NCBI RefSeq assembly: GCF_013248905.1
Contig: NZ_JABRVS010000001.1
Span: 868,001-932,000, forward strand
Origin: Shewanella sp. VB17
Lineage (GTDB): Bacteria; Pseudomonadota; Gammaproteobacteria; Enterobacterales; Shewanellaceae
Direction of reading: 5' to 3'
Length of the DNA: 64,000 bases
The stretch's first letter is position 1; every line of letters begins with the position of its first letter. The translations under genes were made by a program, and so were the position numbers. Below are positions 53,563 to 63,588 of this stretch, one piece after another. The notes under the pieces are model-generated. The model was not told the DNA's origin and ran no database searches. It was given only the letters and a program-made list of their open reading frames with translations.

Positions 53563-56157
53563 ATGATAAATGTAGAATTACAAAATTTAGTCAAAAGATT
53601 AAATCCAGAATTGAAGCAGGCATTAGAGGGTGCTGCTGGTGAATGCGTTAGTCGCGGTCATTTTTCGATAGAGCCTGAGCATTGGTTTCTGCAACTGCTG
53701 AAGTTATCCACTGCATGGGGTAACTCACTAGAAAAGGCTAAAATAGTTAAAGCTCCCTTGGAACAAAAGTTATCTCAAGAGTTAGCGCTTCAGCCTAGAG
53801 GAACAGACACTTCACCGTCTTTGTCTTCGCAGTTGGTCGAATTGCTTAAAGACAGTTGGATGTTAGCATCACTGAACAATAGCCAGCTTGATATTAATGG
53901 CTATCATTTGTTGATGGTGCTTAAACAGCGTATTGAGCAAGGATCTTATCACAGCGTATTGACCCAATGGCTGCAACAACTCTCTACAGAGTGGCTTGGC
54001 TCTCTAGCGAAGATCTCTTCAGTTGAACATAAAGAAGATGCCTCACAAGAGAGGACTGTTTCTGGCAGTACTCCAGCTTTAGATAAATATTCACAGAATC
54101 TTACAGAAGCAGCTCGTCAAGGCGGGGGAGATCCTATTTCAGGCCGCGGTGATGAGATCCGTATGGTGATCGATATCTTGTGTCGACGTCGTCAGAATAG
54201 CCCGATTTTAGTGGGTGATCCAGGTGTCGGTAAAACCGCTATTGTAGAGGGGCTTGCACAACAAATAGCTTCAGGGAATGTCCCGCCATCATTGGCTAAT
54301 GTGGAACTTCGTAGTTTAGATCTCTCACTCTTGCAAGCTGGAGCCAGTATTAAGGGGGAATTTGAAAATCGTCTGAAAGATGTGATTAACGAAATAAAGC
54401 AATCGCTTACGCCTATTATCATGTTTATTGATGAAGCGCATACACTGATTGGGGCTGGGGGCGCTGCAGGGCAGAGTGATGCAGCAAATATCCTTAAACC
54501 TGCATTAGCTCGTGGTGAATTTCGCTCGATTGCAGCGACTACATGGTCAGAGTATAAGCAATATTTTGAGGCGGATGCCGCGTTAACTCGTCGTTTTCAG
54601 CTGGTGTCAGTAGAAGAGCCTTGTGAAGAAGATGCAATTCATATGCTGCAAGGGGTGAAAAGTAATCTGGAAAAACATCATCAAGTGAAAGTGTTGCAAG
54701 AAGCCATTAATGCAGCCGTATCACTATCAATTCGTTACCTCCCTGAACGTAAGTTACCAGATAAAGCGATCAGTTTGCTTGATACTGCGTGTTCACGGAT
54801 CAGGTTGAGCCAAAGTTCAACGCCAAGGTTACTTGATTCCGTTGCTGAAAAAATTATTTATGCTGAAAGTAAAATCGCAACCCTAAATCATGAAGCCGCG
54901 TTATGGTCTTATGGAGAAGACTGTGCTGATCAAGCTCTATTAGAACTGCAAGCATTGAAATTTGAACATGATAATTTATCCACTCGTTGGAAGTTAGAAG
55001 TGGCTTTAGTTACCGACATTCTCACATTACAAACCAGCCTTGAAGAACAGATGCTGACTGGAGAGGATGTATCGCAACATCAAAGTAAACTGGATTTAGC
55101 AGAAAAAATGGCTGAACTTGATGGTCTGCAAGGAGAGAACCCACTCGTGCAACCTCTTGTTAATCAGCATGTTATTGCGGAAGTTATTTCACTGTGGACT
55201 GGTATTCCTGTTGGCAACATGATGACACATGAAGTAGACAGTTTACTGAATCTTGAGAAAAACATCGGAAAAAGGGTCATTGGACAGTTAGCGCCAATTA
55301 CAGAAATTTCCAAAGCCATCCGCATGTCGCGTGCTGGACTAACCGATCCGCGTAAACCTGTCGGTGTTTTTCTCATGTGTGGCCCAAGTGGAGTCGGTAA
55401 GACAGAAACAGCCTTGGCGTTGACAGACTTATTATATGGGGGTGAGCGTAATATTACGACCATAAATATGACTGAATTTAAAGAAGAACATAAAGTGTCT
55501 ATGTTGCTGGGGTCGCCTGCTGGTTATGTTGGTTACGGCAAAGGGGGCGTGCTTACTGAGGCCGTGCGTAAAAACCCTTATTCAGTATTACTGTTGGATG
55601 AAATGGAAAAAGCACATCCTGGTGTCCATGATATTTTCTATCAAATTTTCGATAAAGGCGCTATTTCTGATGCTGAAGGTCGTCATATTGACTTCCGACA
55701 CACCATTATCATCATGACATCGAATGCTGCAGACAGTGCAGTGGTTGAGGCTTGTATTGACAATAGACCTGATATTAACCAGTTGGCACAAGCGATTTTA
55801 CCTGAATTACAACGTTTTTTTAAACCGGCTTTTTTAGGGCGTTCAACGGTTGTGCCTTATTTCCCATTAAATAAAGAAGAGATGACTCAAATAGCGCATT
55901 TATCTCTTAAACGTATCGAGAACAGCATTATGGATCGCTACAGTGCAAGCTTCGAATGTTGTCCTGAAGTGATTGAGCGTTTGGTCAATATGAATCTGTC
56001 ACCGGAGACCGGAGCAAGGGCCATTGAACAACTGATTAATCGCCAACTTGTGCCTGAGTTAGCTGATCAATGCATTGTGCGTATGAGCCTGTCCGAACCG
56101 ATTAATAGGGTAAGGTTTTCAGTTAAAAACAATCAATTTGTCATTGCTATCGAATAA
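53563..56157 (+). CDS. tssH: T6SS sheath-recycling ATPase ClpV
   Basis: Encodes 864 residues from the ATG at 53563 (AGGAAA about 6 bases upstream); an in-frame ATG at 53494 lies inside tssG and is not used. It is an AAA+ ATPase with an N-domain (residues 1-160), Walker A1 GDPGVGKT (about 218-225) and A2 GPSGVGKT (about 607-614), and Walker B IMFIDEAH and VLLLDEMEKAH. ClpV strips contracted TssB/C sheath for reuse. It ends 46 bases before the FHA gene. Confidence 0.97.
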   Translation: MINVELQNLVKRLNPELKQALEGAAGECVSRGHFSIEPEHWFLQLLKLSTAWGNSLEKAKIVKAPLEQKLSQELALQPRGTDTSPSLSSQLVELLKDSWMLASLNNSQLDINGYHLLMVLKQRIEQGSYHSVLTQWLQQLSTEWLGSLAKISSVEHKEDASQERTVSGSTPALDKYSQNLTEAARQGGGDPISGRGDEIRMVIDILCRRRQNSPILVGDPGVGKTAIVEGLAQQIASGNVPPSLANVELRSLDLSLLQAGASIKGEFENRLKDVINEIKQSLTPIIMFIDEAHTLIGAGGAAGQSDAANILKPALARGEFRSIAATTWSEYKQYFEADAALTRRFQLVSVEEPCEEDAIHMLQGVKSNLEKHHQVKVLQEAINAAVSLSIRYLPERKLPDKAISLLDTACSRIRLSQSSTPRLLDSVAEKIIYAESKIATLNHEAALWSYGEDCADQALLELQALKFEHDNLSTRWKLEVALVTDILTLQTSLEEQMLTGEDVSQHQSKLDLAEKMAELDGLQGENPLVQPLVNQHVIAEVISLWTGIPVGNMMTHEVDSLLNLEKNIGKRVIGQLAPITEISKAIRMSRAGLTDPRKPVGVFLMCGPSGVGKTETALALTDLLYGGERNITTINMTEFKEEHKVSMLLGSPAGYVGYGKGGVLTEAVRKNPYSVLLLDEMEKAHPGVHDIFYQIFDKGAISDAEGRHIDFRHTIIIMTSNAADSAVVEACIDNRPDINQLAQAILPELQRFFKPAFLGRSTVVPYFPLNKEEMTQIAHLSLKRIENSIMDRYSASFECCPEVIERLVNMNLSPETGARAIEQLINRQLVPELADQCIVRMSLSEPINRVRFSVKNNQFVIAIE

Positions 56158-56202
56158 GAAAGTTTTTGCCCGATGCCGAATAATAGCTTAAGGAGAGAGA
56201 AT

Positions 56203-57198
56203 ATGTCACTTGCAATCAGAATCATAAGTTCGCCCAACGACGAATCCATTTCTGAACGGCATAAGCCTTTTCCTGAAGAAGGAGGGGATATAGGCCGAGC
56301 ATTAGGTGTGACCATGCAGTTGGCTGATTCCTATCGTGAAATATCTGCAGTACATGCGATTATTAAAAAGTGCTCTTTTGGATATCAAGTGGTTGATAAC
56401 AGTACTAATGGGTTGTTTGTTAATGGCTCAAGCGCTGCGATAGGCAAAGGGAATAAATATGTCTTAGCCGATGGAGATATACTTGATATTGGCCGCTATC
56501 GACTATTAATTTCATGTTTTAGTCCAGCATTGGCGACAGTATTGACTCCACCGGATGATAATCAACTCATTGATGATCCGTTTGACTGTGAGCCTGAGTC
56601 GACCTTATCTAATCGCGAGATACCTGAGTCTACTCAGTTGTTTAATGACCCCTTTTATGAAGCACAAGACTTAGCTTTGGTGAATACTTCTTCTACCGTA
56701 ACAAGGACGCCAGTATTTCAAACAAATATTGAAGATGAGGCCAGGTTTGCTTTTGATGCAGAGCTTCATGAACCAGAGCATATTGAACAAGAGTCTGAGC
56801 CTAATTGGGATTTTGAATTCCACTTTAATGCGTTGGAGGAAGTGCCTCTTTCTAATATGGATTATCAAGCTAAATTAGCCCCTCCTCAGCTGCAAAATAA
56901 GAGGCATCGCCATGATGCAATATCAATGCTTGCGGATCCTCGAAAAATTGAGCGGACCAATAAAGCCTTAGAAATAGCGTTTGCTAGATTGATGGGTGAT
57001 ATTTCACCAGTTTCTATGGAAGCGATGTTTGATGATCTCGTTAAGCCTTCTTTTTGGCGTCGGAAACGTAATTACTGGGAAATGTTTACGCGTTATTTTA
57101 ATCGTCAAATGGATAATCAAGATTGGCAAATTAAGTTGCAAGCTTATTTTCATGAAGCCTTACGTCAACAAGATAATTTGGATGGAGACCGTTGGTGA
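56203..57198 (+). CDS. tagH: T6SS FHA-domain protein (TagH/Fha-like)
   Basis: Encodes 331 residues from the ATG at 56203, which has AAGGAG about 8 bases upstream; an in-frame ATG at 56173 would add ten residues. Residues about 25-110 form an FHA domain with GGDIGRA, ISAVHAII (Ser48, His51), and STNGLFVNGSS (67-77), the phosphothreonine-binding signature. The C-terminal part (about 255-331), IERTNKALEIAFARLMGDIS, matches the TagH C-terminal domain. It is the target partner of the Ser/Thr kinase at the end of this window, a known control pair for T6SS firing. The middle is acidic and probably disordered. Confidence 0.9.
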   Translation: MSLAIRIISSPNDESISERHKPFPEEGGDIGRALGVTMQLADSYREISAVHAIIKKCSFGYQVVDNSTNGLFVNGSSAAIGKGNKYVLADGDILDIGRYRLLISCFSPALATVLTPPDDNQLIDDPFDCEPESTLSNREIPESTQLFNDPFYEAQDLALVNTSSTVTRTPVFQTNIEDEARFAFDAELHEPEHIEQESEPNWDFEFHFNALEEVPLSNMDYQAKLAPPQLQNKRHRHDAISMLADPRKIERTNKALEIAFARLMGDISPVSMEAMFDDLVKPSFWRRKRNYWEMFTRYFNRQMDNQDWQIKLQAYFHEALRQQDNLDGDRW

Positions 57199-57659
57199 AA
57201 ATATTGATTAATAGCTTACTGATGTTGGTGTTGACCGGATGCAGTTTATGGCGAGATCCTGTTGAGCCTAAGTTGTTTTTAGATATTCAAGCTGAGTTGA
57301 ATATCAATCCAAATGTAGATCAAAAAGTGTCTCCTGTCGAACTTAGGGTGTACCAGTTAAGCGATAGCCAAGCTTTTTCAAGAGCAAACTTTATGCAGAT
57401 ATTTCATGGAGAACAGGGCGTGCTAAAAGCCAATTTATTGGTTGTACGTAGGCTTGCTAGCGTGATGCCAGGGGAGCAGCGGCAAGAAGTGATTCCTTTG
57501 TCTGCCCAAACAAAGTTTATTGGTGTTATTGCCGGTTTCTCAAACTATAGAGAGGCTAAAAATAAAGTTCTCTACCAGATTATAGATACGCAAGACACTG
57601 CTATTAAGGTCAGTTTAGATGGCATAAATTTATCGATATCTAGTCAAGAGGAAGAGTGA
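57195..57659 (+). CDS. tssJ: T6SS outer-membrane lipoprotein TssJ
   Basis: Encodes 154 residues from the GTG at 57195. A lipobox LTGCS at about residues 14-18 ends the signal. The rest has the TssJ pattern LRVYQLSDSQAFSRANFMQIF and VIPLSAQTKFIGVIAGFSNY. It anchors the TssM-TssL membrane complex to the outer membrane. It overlaps the FHA gene by 4 bases and tssK by one. Confidence 0.94.
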   Translation: MKILINSLLMLVLTGCSLWRDPVEPKLFLDIQAELNINPNVDQKVSPVELRVYQLSDSQAFSRANFMQIFHGEQGVLKANLLVVRRLASVMPGEQRQEVIPLSAQTKFIGVIAGFSNYREAKNKVLYQIIDTQDTAIKVSLDGINLSISSQEEE

Positions 57660-58975
57660 TGGATTGCAATAAGGTTCTTTGGAATGAAGGTATGTTTTTG
57701 TCACCACAACATTTCCAGCAACAAGAACGATATGTTGAGCATTATGTTCGTGAGTTCATTGGTCAACATGTGTCCCAATCTTACGGATTGACTTCACTGA
57801 AGCTCGATTTATCGATGCTCAATATTGGTAAGTTAACGGTTCGCCATGCTAAAGGGATTTTCCCTGACGGCTCACCATTTGAAATCGAGCATAGACTTGA
57901 ATTGGATGTGGCTAAAGATATCAGTAAAAAGAAAATATATCTTGCCTTACCCGTTGCTCATCCTGGAGCGATGAATGTTAGTGAGGACAAGCGCCAACGC
58001 CATTCCTCTGTCAAACATAGTGTATATGATACGAGTCGGGAACACAGTGATGCATTGGAATTGGAGCTAGCTCAGTTAAATATAGTGCTAAAAATAGAAG
58101 GTGATGAGCTTAACAATTATACCTTGCTTGCCATTGCTGAAATGAGTGAATATCAACCTGAGGGAAAACTAACACTCAATCAAGCTTTCATTCCCCCTTG
58201 CCTTCACAGTGATGTGTCAAGTTATCTTAAAGATAGTATCGCTGATGTATTTGCTCATGTTCAATATCGAGCTCGAACTATCTCTGGCCGCCTTAATGCT
58301 GACAATAGCAGTAAAAGTTATCAGGGATTAATGCGCGACTATTTATGGCTGCAGGCGTTAGGATTTTGGATGCCTAAGCTTGAGCAGTGGAATAAAGATG
58401 CTGGTTTGTTGACAAAACAGCTCTATCTTGAGTGCATTTCAATGACTGGGCAAATGCAGGGGCTTGAAGGTAAAGTCCCTAGTTCTTTTCCCGTTTGGGA
58501 TGTTAATGAGTTATATGATTGTTTTTCTAAAGTTTTCTCAGAATTGATCTTACTGCTGAGGGAGGTTCAGGTTGACAATGTATCGACGCTGCATTGGCAA
58601 ACACAACTATTTGCCACGAGACGATTATTACAGGCACAGGTTATGGATCGTAGCCTTTATCATCAAGGGCGCTTCATCATGGCGGTGACGTCGCCAATTG
58701 GTTCGACACGTCTGGGTAAGGAGTTTCCGGAGGCGTGTAAGCTTGCAGGTAATAGCGATATTGTCAGTTTGGTGCGAAACGCTTTATCAGGGGTGGCTCT
58801 ACGCCATCTTTCTTATGCTCCATCTGAATTAAAAGCTCGTCACGACGCTGCTTATTTTGAGGTGGATGCAAAATCTGAATTATGGCAGGCTTTGATTAAA
58901 AAAGAAGAGCCTATTGCTTTGCATATCGATGAACGTATTACAGATGTCGATGTTGAATTTTATGTCATTAGGTAG
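57659..58975 (+). CDS. tssK: T6SS baseplate-membrane connector TssK
   Basis: Encodes 438 residues from the ATG at 57659 (a GTG lies 3 bases before). TssK trimer links the baseplate wedges to TssM/TssL. Signatures are NEGMFLSPQHFQQQERYVE, GIFPDGSPFEI, LALPVAHPGA and FHGRFI-type LYHQGRFIMAV, then RNALSGVALRHLSYAPSELKAR. The tssJ stop overlaps its start. Confidence 0.96.
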   Translation: MDCNKVLWNEGMFLSPQHFQQQERYVEHYVREFIGQHVSQSYGLTSLKLDLSMLNIGKLTVRHAKGIFPDGSPFEIEHRLELDVAKDISKKKIYLALPVAHPGAMNVSEDKRQRHSSVKHSVYDTSREHSDALELELAQLNIVLKIEGDELNNYTLLAIAEMSEYQPEGKLTLNQAFIPPCLHSDVSSYLKDSIADVFAHVQYRARTISGRLNADNSSKSYQGLMRDYLWLQALGFWMPKLEQWNKDAGLLTKQLYLECISMTGQMQGLEGKVPSSFPVWDVNELYDCFSKVFSELILLLREVQVDNVSTLHWQTQLFATRRLLQAQVMDRSLYHQGRFIMAVTSPIGSTRLGKEFPEACKLAGNSDIVSLVRNALSGVALRHLSYAPSELKARHDAAYFEVDAKSELWQALIKKEEPIALHIDERITDVDVEFYVIR

Positions 58976-58982
58976 GTGAGTA

Positions 58983-60119
58983 GTGTCTAAATTATTTAGT
59001 GAGGAACCCACTGTTCAAATTCGTCGTTCTGAAGATAATTTCAACTATCATCAGGTGGTAGAAAAATCGAGTTATGTCGATATTTCAAAATCAGAATATG
59101 TACTGGATAGCGTCACAGCTTATGGTAGCCCTTTGCTGAATACATCGGCTGAGTTGCTCGGTATTCTGGTCACGATTCCACGGCAAGGAGCGCCAATAAA
59201 CATTGAAGGTTTCAGGCAACAATTACTCGATACGCTAGGGCGATTTAGGGAAAGAGGTTTAAGGCTTGATTATCACCCCAGTATTATAGAGAAAAGTTGT
59301 TTTATTTTCTGTGCTGCATTTGATGAAACGATTTTAAATACTGTGTGGGGAGTAAAAGCACGTTGGGAAAATTATTCTTTGGTAAGCAAGGTATTTTCAC
59401 AGAGAAATGGCGGGGAAGCATTTTTCAGTTTACTCAAAAATGCCACTTTACAGCCAGCTAAGTTAACAGACTTTATTGAACTGCAATACATCTTATTAAT
59501 GCTCGGGTTTAAGGGGCGATATCGTTATCGCGATATGAGTACGTTACATGAGATAAAATCAAAAACCTACGACTTGTTAATTACTTATCGAAGTGAAAAG
59601 GCCGTTTTAGTACCGCATAAACCCAAGTTAATTAAGGAGCTGCAGCCTTGGCTATTGGTGAGTAAAAGGAAAATAATCTTATGCGCCATTTTAATGGTCT
59701 GCTTGGCTTATATATTTACAGAATATCAGTATCGTGAACTTAGTCAGCCTATTTTACGTCAATTAGATTCACTGTCACAGATGAACTCATTTTCTAGCAC
59801 GAATCAATCAGCAGATAAGGTGACTTTAGGTGGGCATAAGCTATCCATGGATGAATGGTCTGAGAGGGACGATTTAAATATACAAGATAAAAGCCTCATT
59901 AACTGGGAAGTCATATTGGCGGTTTTTTCTCGCACAGAAGATGCAACAAGAGCGATTGAAAACGTAAAAAAAGTAGGCTATAGCCCATTGATGAGAAATA
60001 CCGAAACAGGTATCCAAGTGTATATTCCTGCTATAAAAAATGTGGCAGAAATACGTAAATTAAAGAATGAACTTAACATTCGTTTCGGTTTCAACGCGAC
60101 AATTCGAAAGGCTCTGTAA
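58983..60119 (+). CDS. tssL: T6SS membrane protein TssL with SPOR-like C-terminus
   Basis: Encodes 378 residues from a GTG start. The cytoplasmic DotU-like domain (residues about 45-205) shows IEGFRQQLLDTLGRFRERGL, FIFCAAFDETILNTVWG and YILLMLGFKGRYR. One membrane helix is at about 229-246 (ILCAILMVCLAYIF). The periplasmic part ends with NWEVILAVFSRTEDATRAIENVKKVGY and IQVYIPAIKNVAEIRKLK (about 307-378), the layout of a SPOR domain, which binds denuded peptidoglycan. Typical TssL proteins lack this or have an OmpA domain. Overlap with the next gene's upstream frame is only nominal; tssM starts 4 bases later. Confidence 0.92.
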   Translation: MSKLFSEEPTVQIRRSEDNFNYHQVVEKSSYVDISKSEYVLDSVTAYGSPLLNTSAELLGILVTIPRQGAPINIEGFRQQLLDTLGRFRERGLRLDYHPSIIEKSCFIFCAAFDETILNTVWGVKARWENYSLVSKVFSQRNGGEAFFSLLKNATLQPAKLTDFIELQYILLMLGFKGRYRYRDMSTLHEIKSKTYDLLITYRSEKAVLVPHKPKLIKELQPWLLVSKRKIILCAILMVCLAYIFTEYQYRELSQPILRQLDSLSQMNSFSSTNQSADKVTLGGHKLSMDEWSERDDLNIQDKSLINWEVILAVFSRTEDATRAIENVKKVGYSPLMRNTETGIQVYIPAIKNVAEIRKLKNELNIRFGFNATIRKAL

Positions 60120-60123
60120 TCGT

Positions 60124-63100
60124 ATGATTAAAAAAATAATGGCAATTTTATTTGCAACATTGAGCCTTTTTGTGATGTTAGGTGCTTGGATTTATTTTCC
60201 ATTAGAGGACCTTCTCTGGGTAAAGGTAATGACAGTCGTCTGGTTTGTATTAACGTGTGTATTGACTATTTTTTGGTGGCGTAAGCAAAATGCTATTGAC
60301 CAAGAAAATGATACGTTAACTGCTCAACAGCAGTTACTAAAACAAGATACCCGTATGATTCAGCAAAAATTCGAATCAGCGATACGCAAACAAAGCAGCT
60401 ACAAATCGAGTAACGTGTATTCTTTACCTTGGTATCTCGTTATTGGTGGGAAGGGGGATTCCTCTGCAACCATTTTGCATGAAAATGGCTTCGAACTTAT
60501 CAATGATAAATTGTCCGAAGGCCGTGAAGTCGATATTCAGTATCTGCGTTTTTGGAGTAATGATACTGCTGTTATTATTGAATTAGGTGAGGCGATAGTA
60601 AGCCATGATGGTATTGATGAACCATTATGGCAAGTGTTGTTACAGCAGTTACTCAAATACCGTCCGCGCCAAGCTTTAACGGGTATCGTGTCTATCATTG
60701 AATGTGATCAAGTGTTAAATAAAGATCGTAAAGATCTTAAGTCAATTGCTAGTGTTTATCAAAAATGTTTTATTTCTCTTAATAAAATATTACAACTTGA
60801 ATTACCCCTTTATTGCTTATTTTCTAAGGCTGATTGTCTGGCTGATTTTACTGATTTTTTTGAGCGTTATTCTACGGATGATTTGGACAATCCATTTGGC
60901 GTGACTTTGTCATGTGATACTAAGCGGCGTTTTAATAAGGAGGAATTTGAGTTACAGGTTCAAAAATTGCTCTCTTCTTTAGTGAAACAGCAGTTTGGTC
61001 TTATGTACGACTCAAATAGTGATCGTGTTAGGACGCTCGTGGCATTACCTTATCAGTTGCAAATGTTCTTTGAGCATATAACTGACTTGCTTAATGAAAT
61101 AGGTCGTGAAAGTCGAGTGCGACAAGCCGTATGGGTTCGCGGCGCTTATTTGTTATCTTCAGAGCAAAAAGGGAATAAATTTGACTTGTTAACTCAAGTA
61201 ATTGCCGAAAAAGCAGGATTTAACTCCCAAACACAAGGTCAACAAGCACCTGGAAATCGAAGTTATTTTGTTTCACGTTTATTTAGTCATGTTATCTTGC
61301 GAGAGAGAGGCATTACCGGCCTCAATAAATGGCGTGATTTACGCTACGTAGTCGCGAGAATAGTAATGATGTCTACGGTAGTAGGAAGTTTGATTTTTTC
61401 AGGGATAGTATTAAATAATAACTGGGATCATGATGAGTTATGGCGTAATAAATCTATCGCTAGCATGGATAATTTTGCACTTAACACTCAAAAAATGCCA
61501 GCTAACTATTCAATTTTAGATACCATTTCACCCTTGACTGTATTGAGAGGCTCTGCAGTGACAGGTATGGGAGCCAAGACTTGGTATCAAAGCGTCAGTG
61601 TTAAGCAAACATCGACTGCAGTACGCATGAATTCGGTTTATCAGAAGCAATTAACACGATTACTATTGCCCAAGTTGGAAACCATTATTAGCAATGAGCT
61701 ATCCCTATATATCGGTATGGGAGACGCTGGCAAAACATTAGAAGTGCTTCGTTATTATTTGATGCTTTTTGATAAAACCCAGCTTGATCTTGCAGCCATG
61801 GAAAGCTTCTTGTTCGACATTATAAAGGTGAAGGGTGGCGTTTCTCTAGACGATTTAGCTAAGTTATCTTATTTAATCGAGGATTTACTCAGCAGTCATT
61901 ACGATGATTTTTTGAAACCAAATCAAGAACTCATTATGGTTGCTAAAAATAATCTAGCAGGCTTATCACCAGAACGTTTAATATATGCGCAAATTAAAAG
62001 CTTGCCTCAATATCGTCATCAAGTGGATTTACGCAGTATGCTAGGGCCAAAATTTGATACCGTATTTGCCTTCACTAAGGACTTTAATGGTTATTTAGTT
62101 CCTGAAATTTACACTAAAACTGGGTACAGTAAGTTGGATTTTAGTGCTGAATCCTCGCTTTTACGTCATGAATTGAGTGTTTTTAAGTTGCTTAAAGGGC
62201 AAGACCCACAGGTTTCTTTTGCTGAATTAACTGATTTACGTCAGAAAATTCAAAAGCTGTATTTCTCTGAATACATAAGCTACTGGAAAGATCTAATCGC
62301 CAATATTCATATTAAACGCTTTACGAGTCAATCGGGATTGATTTATGGGTTAAAAAATATCGCAGATGTTTCGATAAGCCCAATGCTAGATGTATTAAAC
62401 ACCGTTGTCAGCAATACCAGTTTAGCGGTAACAGAGCCAAGTAATGACGGTCGAAACAGTTCGACTACGGCGAATCAGTTGGGCTTGAACAAGGTGGCGA
62501 CTTCTTTAAATAAGCTTAATAAAATTAAAAGTATAGGAGGAGATAAACTACTTCGTATGCAAGCAGCTTATGTCGTCAACGAAGCGTTTAGCGATTTATC
62601 ATATTACTTAACAGGTAATGGTCAGTCTGATGGGGCAGCTCCTATAGATACCTTATTAGAGACAGCCACTGAGCTCAGTCGTTATTTGGATAAAGCTCAA
62701 ATCAATTCAGAACCCAGTAAAGTCCTTTACAAATATGCCGTAGAGCATGCTAAAAGTGGCCAAGATCCAATTACAAATTTAACTAATTTGATAGGAAATA
62801 AACCTGAGTTGGTTACTTTATGGGCTCGTGATCTTGCCAAGCAATCATGGAAGCAAGTGCTTCTTGGCAGTTCGAATTACATTAATAAACAGTGGTATGA
62901 AGGGGTGTACTTATTTTATTCGAAGTCCATTAAAGGCCGATTCCCTTTCTATTTACAAGGACGTGGTGAAGTTGATCTTAATGATTTTTCAGATTTTTTT
63001 AAACCTGAAGGGCGATTGGATCAATTTGTTGAGCAAATTCTTAACCCTTTTGTGTATTGGGATAATGGTGTTCTAAGGTTACGTGTGATTGATGGTATGA

Positions 63101-63576
63101 CATTGTCGATTAGTAACAAAGCTCGGACACAGCTTCGACAAGCGAATAAAGTTCGTGAGGTATTTTTTGGTCCGAATGGTCAGAAGTTAGGAGCAGGATT
63201 AGAGTTAAAGGTCAGCTCAATGAGTACAACGGTGACTGAATTTCAACTCAGAGAGACTGATAATGTTTTTGATTACAAGCATGGACCACGAGTATGGGAA
63301 GCCATTAATTGGCCAGCGAGTGATATAGATGGTTATTTAAGTGCTAATTTCTATCTTGGGCAAGACAGGGTTGCGACCAAATCATACACTGGACAATGGG
63401 CGTTATTTCGATTTTTATTGGATGGTACTTCTACAAGCACTTCTGCGAGACGAGTTCGTAAATTGAACTATGTGATTGAAGGAAAAAGAATTGCACTCCA
63501 ATATACATTACGTCATTCGAGCCAAGTATTAGATCAGTCATTATTTGCACAATTTGTACTTCCTAAGTACCTATAG
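60124..63576 (+). CDS. tssM: T6SS membrane complex protein TssM
   Basis: Encodes 1,150 residues from the ATG at 60124, which starts MIKKIMAILFATLSLF; an upstream frame within tssL is not used. Two N-terminal helices at about 5-24 and 32-52 and a third at about 408-432 frame the cytoplasmic domain; the rest is periplasmic. The segment LPWYLVIGGKGDSSAT (about 101-116) aligns with the usual LPWYLVIGPxGSGKTT, but the Walker A lysine is replaced by Ser114, so nucleotide binding is probably lost, as in some known TssM. The end carries the conserved VWEAINWPASD and GQWALFRFLL blocks. Confidence 0.95.
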   Translation: MIKKIMAILFATLSLFVMLGAWIYFPLEDLLWVKVMTVVWFVLTCVLTIFWWRKQNAIDQENDTLTAQQQLLKQDTRMIQQKFESAIRKQSSYKSSNVYSLPWYLVIGGKGDSSATILHENGFELINDKLSEGREVDIQYLRFWSNDTAVIIELGEAIVSHDGIDEPLWQVLLQQLLKYRPRQALTGIVSIIECDQVLNKDRKDLKSIASVYQKCFISLNKILQLELPLYCLFSKADCLADFTDFFERYSTDDLDNPFGVTLSCDTKRRFNKEEFELQVQKLLSSLVKQQFGLMYDSNSDRVRTLVALPYQLQMFFEHITDLLNEIGRESRVRQAVWVRGAYLLSSEQKGNKFDLLTQVIAEKAGFNSQTQGQQAPGNRSYFVSRLFSHVILRERGITGLNKWRDLRYVVARIVMMSTVVGSLIFSGIVLNNNWDHDELWRNKSIASMDNFALNTQKMPANYSILDTISPLTVLRGSAVTGMGAKTWYQSVSVKQTSTAVRMNSVYQKQLTRLLLPKLETIISNELSLYIGMGDAGKTLEVLRYYLMLFDKTQLDLAAMESFLFDIIKVKGGVSLDDLAKLSYLIEDLLSSHYDDFLKPNQELIMVAKNNLAGLSPERLIYAQIKSLPQYRHQVDLRSMLGPKFDTVFAFTKDFNGYLVPEIYTKTGYSKLDFSAESSLLRHELSVFKLLKGQDPQVSFAELTDLRQKIQKLYFSEYISYWKDLIANIHIKRFTSQSGLIYGLKNIADVSISPMLDVLNTVVSNTSLAVTEPSNDGRNSSTTANQLGLNKVATSLNKLNKIKSIGGDKLLRMQAAYVVNEAFSDLSYYLTGNGQSDGAAPIDTLLETATELSRYLDKAQINSEPSKVLYKYAVEHAKSGQDPITNLTNLIGNKPELVTLWARDLAKQSWKQVLLGSSNYINKQWYEGVYLFYSKSIKGRFPFYLQGRGEVDLNDFSDFFKPEGRLDQFVEQILNPFVYWDNGVLRLRVIDGMTLSISNKARTQLRQANKVREVFFGPNGQKLGAGLELKVSSMSTTVTEFQLRETDNVFDYKHGPRVWEAINWPASDIDGYLSANFYLGQDRVATKSYTGQWALFRFLLDGTSTSTSARRVRKLNYVIEGKRIALQYTLRHSSQVLDQSLFAQFVLPKYL

Positions 63577-63588
63577 TAAGTGAACCAC

